From Begonia masoniana (lineage: Eukaryota; Streptophyta; Magnoliopsida; Cucurbitales; Begoniaceae), in the NCBI GenBank assembly GCA_022432975.1, contig CM039503.1, forward strand, positions 53,318,466 to 53,382,465: DNA of 64,000 nucleotides, in the 5' to 3' direction. Made by a program: the position numbers and the translations under genes. Under the pieces are notes generated by a model. The model was not told the DNA's origin and searched no databases. It worked only from the letters and a program-made list of their open reading frames with translations. Below are positions 14,817 through 57,175 of this stretch, piece by piece. Every line of letters starts with the position of its first letter. Within the stretch, counting starts at the first letter, position 1.

Positions 14817-14973
14817 GGTCGCTGCTGTGCAGCGACCGATCACTGCACAAGTGCAGCGACTGGGCGCTGCGATGTGCAGCGCCCGATCGCTGCATTGTGC
14901 AGCGATCGAGCGCTGCACAATGCAGCGCCCGCGGCGATTGGGCGCTGCAATTAGCAGCGACCAGTCGCTGCTC
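14817..14973 (+). repeat. Expanded array of covarying hairpins, right LTR
   Basis: About six short inverted repeats in tandem, each with a CGCTGC/GCAGCG core. The outer pairs differ between units but stay complementary: GGTCGCTGC-TGT-GCAGCGACC, GGGCGCTGC-GATGT-GCAGCGCCC, GATCGCTGC-ATTGT-GCAGCGATC. The left LTR has about three units in the same place. Confidence 0.9.
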
Positions 14974-15334
14974 CTTTTGAGGGCAGAATTCCAATTCTGC
15001 CCTCCTAATGTTTTATTATGTTTTATTAGTTTTAATTGATTTAATTTAATTGTTTTAAAAGTTTTATTTAAATTGTTTTAAAGGTTAGTTTTCAATTCCG
15101 ATTTCGATTCTGGTTTCGATTTCGGTTTAGCTTCCACTTAAAGTTTAATTAAATTTAATAGGATAAAAAAAAATATATTCGGGGAAAAACGGGTACAGTT
15201 TTAGGGGTGTTACATTGTTCAAGCGAGAAAGCAACAATTTATACGTTACGACTCAACTCTTTTGGTAGGAATTGAACACATTAATTCACCAATTACGAGT
15301 TTGAGAGACGTGATTTTAAAAGAGTAATGCTATA

Positions 15335-16201
15335 TTTATTTTAGGAAAATTATCGATTTGAACCCTGTACTATACACGTTTTTTCAATTCGGCCCCTGTA
15401 CTAAAAAAACCGGCAAACCGAACCCTGTACTTTGATTTTGTTATCAATTTTGACCTTCTATTAATAATTTCATAAAACCCTCATTGAAAAAACTACCAAA
15501 CGATCTTAGATTCAGTTGAAATTTTTACCACATATTTATTACTTAATGAGAAGATAATTTAAAAATTTTTGTGATTTTTTAACACATCTACGATTTATTA
15601 TAATTTTATTTTAGTATTGTTTAAAAATATTATAATAAATCATACAAGTTTTAAAAAATTAGGCAAATATTTTTATTATCTACCCATAATATGGGGAACA
15701 TCTAGAAAAAGTTTCAAATAAATCCAATATCGTTTGGTATTTGTTTAAATTAATCTCATTTTCTTCTTTACTTTATAAATTAATTTTTAAAAAAATACCA
15801 AATAATATTTGATTTATTTGAAAACTTTTTCACATGTTTAACCTATCATGGGTAGATAATAGAAAAAGTTTCGTGATTTTTTAAAAATTTGTATGATTTA
15901 TTATAATATTTTTATAAAATACTAAAATAAAATTTCAATAAATCGTATATATGTTAAAAAATCACGAAAATTTTCAGATTATCTTTTTATTAAGTAGTGA
16001 ACATGTGGTAAAAATTTCAACTGAATCTAAGATCGTTTGTTAGTTTTTTCAATGAAGGTTTAATTAAATTATTGATAGAAGGTCAAAATTGATAACAGAA
16101 TCAAAGTACAAGATTCGATTTGCCGGTTTTTTTAGTACAGGGGCCGAATTGAAAAAATGTGTATAGTACAGAGTTCAAATCGATAATTACCCTTTATTTT
16201 A
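15335..16201. mobile_element. Mutator-type foldback element (MITE-like) with 9-bp TSD
   Basis: The element spans 15344-16192 and is flanked by a perfect 9-bp duplication TTTATTTTA (15335-15343 and 16193-16201). Its two ends are long inverted arms: the left begins GGAAAATTATCGATTTGAA and the complement of the right begins GGGTAATTATCGATTTGAA. The arms match over most of their length (about 390 bp each). A 9-bp duplication plus long terminal inverted repeats indicates the Mutator superfamily. No transposase frame is present, so it is non-autonomous. Confidence 0.9.
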
Positions 16202-17078
16202 TTATCATATTTTTTAAGTATACTTGTTGACGTGTCAAACAATGATAAATACAATTAAAATGAAATTAATATAATAAATTAACTATTTATAATTTATTTC
16301 GATAATTGCAATCTCACTTATGTTTAACATTATTCCATTTAGAAAGACAGGTCAAAGGCAAAAAAGAAAGGAGCATTTGTTTGGTTTCATCTTCAAAACA
16401 ACTACTAAGCCTGCCCATGCAAGCATTCAATACTTTGTAGAAGGGAGATTAAAGTGGAGAATGAAACAATGTGAAAGCATGAAATTGAGGCCATAATAAT
16501 TATAGATACAAAAGAAAGCAACTTTATATTTGAAATGTAAAAATTGCAGCTTTTCAAGACTTCCCACATCCATGATTTACAAAAATTACAAACATTATTC
16601 TTATTATTGACAGTCTTTAGAAATGTCTGTCTTTCAATGACAAGGGCAAATCATAGGCAGGCACAGCCATGCCGAAAAAAAAAAATGATCAATTTCCATG
16701 AACTATATAGTGACCAAAAAAGGCAAAAATGCAAGGCCACAGCCCCGTGCTTAATCTTCGCCTATGTCGATCATCGCATACTAAAAAATCAATCAAATAT
16801 ACGACACCCCGGCAATGAATCTACAGGCTACATCAACCGAACAATGGCTTGACCGGCTACTGGAATGAACTATATTACTTCTTCCATTGACACTCATAAT
16901 ATGTTACATTAATCATACATAGAGAAAAGGCCAGCTCTTACTGCAACTCAATTGATTGATAAGATCTCCAAAACTCAGCCAAGATGCAGGGTAGAATTTC
17001 TCCTGTCGCGATTTTGTCAATGGTGTGATTAAGGATCTTTTCTTGCATTGTGGATGGTCCATTATGGCTGGCCTAAGA
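16202..17078 (-). other. 3' flank of BCHC2 (UTR and intergenic)
   Basis: No convincing gene. The part next to 17,079 should be the BCHC2 3' UTR, since that gene is read right to left. The only frame of note (16544-16852, plus) has no recognisable motif. Confidence 0.5.
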
Positions 17079-49620
<32,542 letters not shown>

Positions 49621-50449
49621 ATTCTATATTGCTTTACATATCTAGTAAGAACTCAGTTTTGAGGTACAAGCAAAAAAGCCTATTTCAAAAGATAACTTGC
49701 AATAATTAGCAGCCAATAAGAATTTTGAGAAACACAACTTCAGCAGACTATTGAGTATCATGTACAGCATAAATCATCACTTAAAGCACAATGCTACTGT
49801 AAAAAGAAATACTCAAAAGACGGGAAGATGAACTTAGTGCCATTTTTAGTAATGTCTAACATACGCTAATCAGGTGTAAAAGTTGTAAATTCATCACAAT
49901 ACTTCTATAGTTTGGTAGTGTTGACTGTTTATACAACCCAAACACCAGCCAAGCGCTACACTCTCAAAAACAAAAATGAATAATGTTATTCATTTGCCCA
50001 GTATTATCAATTAATCAAGAAAGTATGTAATGGCGAACGTTAAACTCTAAATCTAATCTCATGCAACTGTAAAGTTCTGTAACACCCGAGTTTCTGAACT
50101 AGCAAGAAAAAGTTCAATCAAAAGGTCAGTCACACGAGCAAACGCAGAACGAAACATACCACGTACCGAGATCCAAAGCACACAAATAAAATATGAAAAC
50201 ATATGACACCTACTTTAGAGTATGAAACAAGGAGAGTGTTGAACATTTCGCATCAGGCATTGAAAAATGTGCTAAGAGCACCGATCTAGTGCGTCAAACG
50301 GAAAACACAGATGCATCTAGAAAGGTATAAATATTTGGATTCAAAACAACAATGGAAATTTCACGCAAAAAAAAAAAACAAACGGATCAGATAAACAGGT
50401 CCATAACAAGAAACATTGAACATTATCAATCCGGAAACTGATTCAATAC

Positions 50450-50640
50450 CTCGGATCCTTCTTCTTCTTCTTCTTCTTCTTCCTCCTCCACTCGCAGCGC
50501 AAGACCACCTGAAATTGAAAAGGAGGGCGATTGAAACTTGCAGCGGATGAGAAAGAAAGAGAGAGCGAGCGAATTGGGCGGGAGAGAGGGTGGATTGAGC
50601 AGGCAATGGAGGCTATACCTGTAGAATTTGTCACCCAGTC
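50450..50640 (-). promoter_or_regulatory. 5' leader/promoter area of BCHC2 with GAA repeat
   Basis: About 0.8 kb upstream of the start codon the minus strand carries a CT-rich stretch, then a (GAA)n run (about 50459-50482), then a donor-like CCGAG|GTATTG (50450). An acceptor-like TTACTAG lies at about 49644, just before the ATG exon. This suggests a non-coding first exon with a leader intron. The transcription start is not visible. Confidence 0.45.
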
Positions 50641-50729
50641 AAAAAATGTTAGATCGCCATTTTCCAGGTTCTTTTTATTTCCAAATTTTCTATTTTCCCT
50701 GAAAAATAAGAAAATTTCCGCCTCTTAGT

Positions 50730-52726
50730 CTATTCTCGATTGCTTATCAAGGGTGGAAGTCGTTGCCCAAAACTTTACTTTATTAATGATAAATCCTAAA
50801 CATTACTTTGACTTTACTTTATATTTAATTAAATTATAATTTATTTTCTAACTAAATTACTGACTATGAAATTTATTATTGTAATAATAATAATATAAAT
50901 ACATCCAATTTTACGTCTGATTTTATATCATTTCTTCTTCATTTACAATTATAATAAATTATAAATAATTAAAATTATATACCAATTATGCCAATGTATG
51001 ATTGAGTGAGTGATATGAAATAGTCTAAATTAGAAAGTATAAGTTATTATCTTATTGCAAAATAGAAGATTAATAGTGAGAAGAATCTTTTAGTTTTATA
51101 TAAAATTTTGAAATAAAATTACACGTGTACTTTAATTTTTTTACTAGTAAACTCTAATTTTACACGATACGTGCTAATTCATTAATTAGTATAATAATAA
51201 AAATAAATTATAAAATAATTAAAATTATATATCAACTAATCTATAATTAGAATGTACAATAGTATTACCCAATCATAAATTAAAAGCTTAATCACAAAAA
51301 GGATCTTTTATTTTATATAAAACTTAGAAATAAAATATACAATAATTTTATATTTATACTCTAATTTTACACTGTAACGTGCGTTTATTTATAAATCTGC
51401 ATGATTTGTTATTTCAACTATTTATAATATATCATAATTATTCTATCAATAAATTAACGACGTATGATAAAACTTAAAAAAAATGAGTCAGTCGTGATAT
51501 AAATTTATTCAGATTTGTCTAAATTATATTATAAATCGAGTATGTATGACATTATTATCACATGAAGTATCACGCGCACAATATTGTAGCGTAAAAAGAA
51601 AAATGCCACTCACTACGTGGAATTTCTAATCTTGTCAAAGACAATTGTGTTTACTCATCGAGAGCTAGCGTACTAAACATAGTGCATCAAACTTGAAAGC
51701 ATAATTTCAATTTCATAGTTCACGGTTCGTGATCAACCACAACCCTCAAACTAAGTTATTTGTTCGTACTTTTTAGTATGTTACTTGGCATGTATTTCTT
51801 AATGCGTGTTTTACTTATTAACGCGAAAAAAAAGTAGCGTACAAAAAAAAACTTTGAACTATGAAATATGTTCATCTTAAACATTAAACTATGCATTAAT
51901 TAACCAAAAGAACGCATTGACTAACCAAAAGAACAACAAAGTTTAAGCTGTATATATTTTATATTTTTTTTTTATTCAAAAACATAATTTAAGGTTTAAG
52001 TTGAACAGATCCATAGTTCAAGGTTTTTATTTTTATTTTTATTTCCCTCAAAAAAATTATTAAAACTCTAACTACCTTTAACCAGGCAACTAATATAACC
52101 TCATAATCATAATATGTATTTTCTATTTTCAAATTATATAACGTTACCACGAAAGAAAGCATTACTCACGTCTGGTTGGTCAAATTTGACATGAAAATAA
52201 CTATGCTAAGGAGAGAACAAGTCCCGTTACCACCATTATAAAGACCTTTTCTTCTAATACAATTTTCTAAATTTTTTTAGACTTTTGATCTCTGTAATTT
52301 CTTTTCAATTCTTTCGTTTTGATCTTCGAAATAAACCTCACCTGCACCAAGATTTTTGTCTAAAATTCTACTTCTACAGGTGTTTTATGTCAAACAGGTT
52401 GTGGAGTTGGACAAACTAATTATAGGTATCGTTGCAACGATCAAAATCAATTCATGTTCATGGGATCAGAAGTAGTTTCAGGGGCATGCATAGAAATTGA
52501 AAAATAAAAGTCATTCTATTCAATTAATCTCGCTCAAATCTAAGAAATCATAAAATTTCTCAATTCAATATAGGCAAAAAAAAGATGTAGCGGGTGAATG
52601 AGAATTCACCAAAAAAACAGGAAAAGAAGTACCTTGGACATGGTGCAGTTAGTCAGGAAACGAGCATCTCAGCTCAAATGCAATTAAGAGGAAGAGAAGT
52701 CTCATTTGGGAGGATGACGATTGGGT
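50730..52726. other. AT-rich intergenic DNA with an internal duplication
   Basis: No gene. 50940-51175 and 51180-51390 are diverged copies of each other (shared AAATTATAAA(T/A)AATTAAAATTATATA(C/T)CAA, then GATCTTTTA-type and CTCTAATTTTACAC blocks). The remainder is low-complexity AT sequence. Confidence 0.6.
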
Positions 52727-55700
52727 TCATATGATCATATTGCAATTAGTAAGGTAAGGGTGATTGTAATCAGCATACTTGGTCCAGTACTGTTGATACC
52801 TTTTAATACCAGATTCCAGCCAAGGTTTGAGGTTTCCACTGTAGTGTATGATTGCCGCATCTTCAATATCCGACCAATTTATGCTTGGATTGTAGCCTAA
52901 ACCAAGCAAATGCCATGACTTCATAAGCGGGTGCGTCAGCCCATAGAATGTAACTAAACTTGGAGGCAATGTCCCATGTTTCCAAAGTAAACTTCCTTCA
53001 TTCTGACATGAGTGTACAGAAAAGGAAAGATCAACTTGTTTCCACGACGATTTAGATTTTAATCAGAACCAAAAATTGCATCAGAAAAGAGAACTCTGTT
53101 ATCTGCAGAAAGAACCTCTTGGCTCCAAGAAAAACATGTCAACCCTTCTAAAACATTGGAAACAGCACTTCAAATATGTTAAAAAGCCTTCGCTTCGCCT
53201 CATAATCTACAATTTTCAAGTAGTTGCTCTAATTTCGTCAGTACTCAGTCGAAGATTACAGTGAATATGCTACCCCTTAGAGTTACAGCTCAAATACTTC
53301 GAGCACTCAGTACATATTGAAAGTTGTCATCAAGTACAAATATGTTTGAGTAGTTTATCAATTAAAAATTACTAGTAATTACCCAACTACATATGAGTGA
53401 CTACTTAAACATGTCGAGTTACATGATGGTAATTCTTAGGAGGAGCATAGCTATCTATAAATGTCTTATTTCAACAGTAAGGAAGAGCTACTGTTAACTA
53501 CTTCAGAAAAGAAAACACAATAGTGTAGCTACGGCCGATGGTAATCAAAAATAAAACATATAGAGCATGAGAAAGACAAACTCACCAAGTTCTGCCATTT
53601 ATGATATATCCCAGTTACATCTTTCCTTTTCCATTCCTCAAGGTCAAATATGTTCATCCCTTTTGCCCAACTGCATGAATTTGGATCAAATTCTCTGGCA
53701 ATGCGAGGACTGGAGAAGTTCAGGTACTTGTTTAAACGATTAAATTCCCCACATATTTCTACTGCACCATTAACTTTTCCATTAAATTTACAGTCCACAA
53801 GTCCGTCAAGTCTTTCTGAACGACTACATCGTCGTCCAAAACCAAGATCTTATTTAACTTGGGGTAAATCTGGGGGAGATAGAACCTGAGGTAGTTGAGC
53901 ACTGAGAAATACTTGGGGTTTCTGTACTTCATACCACTGCGTGAAGAAGTGGTTGCATGCCCTGCCTTGAAATGATAATCTCGCATTGCAGTAGATTGAA
54001 GCTGCCGGAGTATTGGGCTGTAGGAAGAGTTGAGCCACTTTAAATCATCAACATTTTCAATATGTACATTGGCTTTTCCTGGAGGATTTAATAGAAACCA
54101 CATATTCATGGCTTCAAAGTAAAGCTTACTGGTAACAATATGGAACACATGTTTTGCAGATTCCTGTGTTTCATCCAAGAATAATATATAAGTAAGGGCA
54201 GACAGAAAGCAACTAAACTGTCGACTGAGTTCATTCAAAACTTCAATTCACAATTACTCAGCATGTGATATACTGCATTGAGTAGTCTATCATCACTTCA
54301 AGTGAATTTCATAATTAAAAATAAGGAAGTTATCTATTTCTTGAAGCAAAAATTGTAACTCGATTCAACTGTTTTCAGCAAGTTTTTCAGTAGAAAATAT
54401 TGTAAAAGATTATCAAAATTACCAAGCGACGCCACAACTAAACATTATTATCTTTTGAGCATCCAACACTAACTTGGTCAAGGTGTAACTTTACACAAAA
54501 TAGGAAGTATGATTCACCTTAGCATTCACAATGGTCGAATTGATGACAACAGATGTTGCCAAGACGTTATCCGAAAAGATGGCATAATGATAAAGATCTG
54601 GATTTTCCAAATTCTCCCTTCTATGAAGCTTTCTATTCTCTAGAGGAAGAAGATAGTACTCTAAAATTAGTCGTAAAGAGAAGCAGTGGATTCCTTTTGG
54701 AATTGTTTTCACAGATAATTGACTTAGATACGTGCTCTTCTTTTTCAAGATTGTAACTTGCTCATCTGCAGTTTGAACCATTGCTCTCAACTTCTTAACC
54801 ACCAACTTGCATTCAGGAAATTTCTTGCTCGCTTTTGAAAGAATTTTTCCCATGCCTTCAATCTTTTTCGGTGCACTATACAAGTATAAGATACATATGA
54901 GATAGAAATATGCTTCAGAAATTGTCTTCTGGTGTTTTAACTTCTCACTCCAACATTTGAGAAATTTTTTCAGGCAAACTTCAATTACCTGTGATGTAGT
55001 TCAGCATCAACGTTTGCCTCTCCTAAGACACGATTCATCTTTTTAAGCCAGCCTTGGAGTTCATTTTGCAAGCCATTCTTCTTCCTAGCATTGGCTATGC
55101 TAGAGTATACCCTCGACATTATTATCTGGTCTCGCACAAAATGTACCATTGAATTAGAATTTTCATTCCCCTTGTCTTTCTTCCGCGCAGGTGTATTTTC
55201 CAAGACCTAAAGTCTCAACAGCTTTTCATATTTTAATGGTTGCTCTTTCACTCGCTGCATAAATGAGTAAAAAGTTGAATTGATTATCAAAAAGTAGTAT
55301 AGATTCAAAAACTCGGAGAAACTTAAAATTATCATAATCATATCGGCACTGGTCAAATACATTTTTTTATAAGATGCCGAGCATAGTAAAAGAATGAAGA
55401 TACAATAGAAGATAGTTTCGACATTGTCTGATATGGAAATGTTATAGCAGTCATTTTCAAAGCAAGAAACTATATTGAGAACTAAAACAAGCAAAGCATA
55501 TTTGTTTTGGTAAAACTATAAAGTATGGCGTTGTTGTCTGAGTACGGCTCAAATCCGAAATCAAGAAAGTTAATAATCAACTTTAACTATCACCCTTCGC
55601 ATTAGTCTTGCAGAGTCATCAATAAAGTTGGAATGATCATCTGCACAGTATAATTACGGTCAGAAATGTATAGTAAACTGACACATAAAGAACATTGCTT

Positions 55701-56733
55701 CTAAAAACTACTACTTCAAAACTCACCCTCTTTACCCTTTGATGCTTTTGTTCTTAGCTCTGCAACTATTTGATTTCGCTAAAAACAAAAAACGGAAGAG
55801 CTTATCTTATCATGGGTGGGAAGCTATTGCGTGAGAAGATTTTTGCATATAAACAGAATGAAACGGTAGCTGTAATCAACTATATCCAACTCACCTCAGA
55901 TGTGGCTCCAAAAGAAGTCTCTGAACCAAACGTTTTCAATAATATTGACGAGTTTCTCTCTCGAAAATCATAAGGACTCATAAGCCCGTTGTTAGCTGCG
56001 CTAGTATCAATAGCCTAATAGAACACTTAATTAGTGTGTTGTATTGTATGAAAAACCAAATTAACAAATGAAATTACGAAAGAAAAAAAAAACGAGTATA
56101 TCAATATTTATACAATACTAGCTTCCTTTACAGATGAGATCTTTTCATGCTGAAGAGCTGGCCTTTCTTTCATTTTTCATTATCAGGAAGTTAACTGTTG
56201 GATGTGTATCGAAAAATGTACATTCACAATATTTATAGCAAGCCAAATGTTTTCCTGTTTTCTGGGACCACCTATACTTACATTTTGATCTGCACATTGA
56301 TAAAAGAAAAAATATTATAAAATTAGATCATAAGCAATTAGAAAATTGCATCCGTAATACTTTAATTGCACTTGAGGCAAGAAGAAAGAAAAACATGATT
56401 GACGATTTCAGCTTCGTTAAATAATCATTGCACCAACGAAAAACTTTGATCTGAGTTTGCTTGTTACTCGAGATAAAATGTACGATAGATGATTACATGA
56501 GGAAAACATAATTAAAAGAACGTCTGATTAGAGTGGAGATTGTATTTCACTTTGAAAATATCAAGAATTCATAAAAGCTAGCGGAACTGACCTGAAGAGC
56601 GAACTCCTCGGCCAACAAGGAAAATCAAAGTAGCGAGAATGGAAGAGAAAACGAAAAATGAAATAGTAAATCGAGATCCGACTCTAATCCATCGGTTTCC
56701 TGCATCTGCTATAATCCTTCTAGTTGACCACAT
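52727..56733 (-). CDS. GAUT5/6-like galacturonosyltransferase (GT8), frameshifted
   Basis: A Golgi glycosyltransferase family that acts on pectin (homogalacturonan). Exons (minus): 56733-56592, 56014-55895, 55778-55727, 55640-55594, 55206-54989, 54875-54518, 54163-53586, 53002-52727. Exon 1 encodes a basic start and one membrane anchor (FTISFFVFSSILATLIFLVG). Exons 5-6 hold the stem region (KKLRAMVQTADEQVTILKKK). Exons 6-7 hold the GT8 core: NLYHYAIFSDN-type ENPDLYHYAIFSDNVLATS, KYRNPKYFSVLNYLRFYLP, and the DxD metal motif ILVLDDDVVVQKDL. Exon 8 has HYSGNLKPWLESG and ends NCNMII. Exon 7 is 578 nt although both its borders are phase 0, so one base is missing near 53781-53790, between DLWTVNL and NGKVNGAVEIC. 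Exons 1 and 2 also do not join in phase. Similarity is closest, from memory, to GAUT5/GAUT6. Either a decaying gene or assembly indels. Confidence 0.82.
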
Positions 56734-57175
56734 CGTGGATCACACAACCAAGAAATTCAAGCAATAATCATCATCAGCACACTAAGAGAGCTAGTCATGC
56801 ATCAGACGGAGAAAATCGACAAAAAAACGCTTAGAAATCAAGATCAATCTGATGGAAGTAGAGTCAATCGCTAGACGATATCAATCAAAAGCGAAAACTC
56901 CAGTACGGAAAGCATGAGCAAGCGCGCGCATTTGATAGCTTATTCGCTCCATAGTTGCTTCCGAGGTCCGAGTTTTAAACTGCCAGATTTTGGCGCCTCT
57001 CCGCTTTTAAACGACGTCGTAGCAAACTCGCTCTATTGGTGGATAATTTATTTAGATATTATTTTATAATATTTTAATTTTCTCTAAATAATAAACGGAA
57101 GTTGAGAGTGTCGTTCAGTCGAGCAAGGCCGCTGGCCCCCTGAAAACCCTAACACTGAGGGTTGTCTTCTCGTCA
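56734..57175. promoter_or_regulatory. Divergent promoter between GAUT and CRM splicing factor
   Basis: 442 bp separate the two start codons, which face apart. It is less AT-rich than nearby intergenic DNA around 56930-57040 and contains ACGACGTCGT at about 57012-57021, an ACGT-core palindrome of the type bound by plant bZIP factors. Shared use is inference. Confidence 0.5.

Larger units (their letters stand above)
12682..15214 (+). repeat. Right (3') LTR of the Tekay-type element
   Basis: A 2,533-bp copy of the left LTR, from TGTAATACCCAGC to GGGGTGTTACA. It has the same tandem repeat block (13855-14004), inverted repeats (14783-14809, 14979-15004) and TATAAAAA (13047-13054). The main difference is a longer hairpin array (14817-14973). 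Confidence 0.95.
5503..15219 (+). mobile_element. Complete Ty3/Gypsy Tekay/Del-type LTR retrotransposon with TSDs
   Basis: The 5-bp target duplication TTGTT is present at 5503-5507 and 15215-15219. Between them lie two long terminal repeats (5508-7977 and 12682-15214), both starting TGTAA and ending GTGTTACA, a tRNA-Met-type PBS at 7982, one gag-pol frame, and a purine tract before the right LTR. LTRs of about 2.5 kb and a C-terminal chromodomain-like segment fit the Tekay (Del) chromovirus clade. By eye I count about a dozen substitutions between the LTRs, plus a 5-bp indel and one array-length difference, so insertion is recent. It points away from the spastin-like gene towards BCHC2. Confidence 0.95.

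Noticed and set aside
55207..55265. In-frame stop between KLLRL and VLENTPA in GAUT
   Set aside because: CTTTAG|GTCTTGG works as the acceptor of exon 5 and joins exon 4 in phase, so the stop is intronic.
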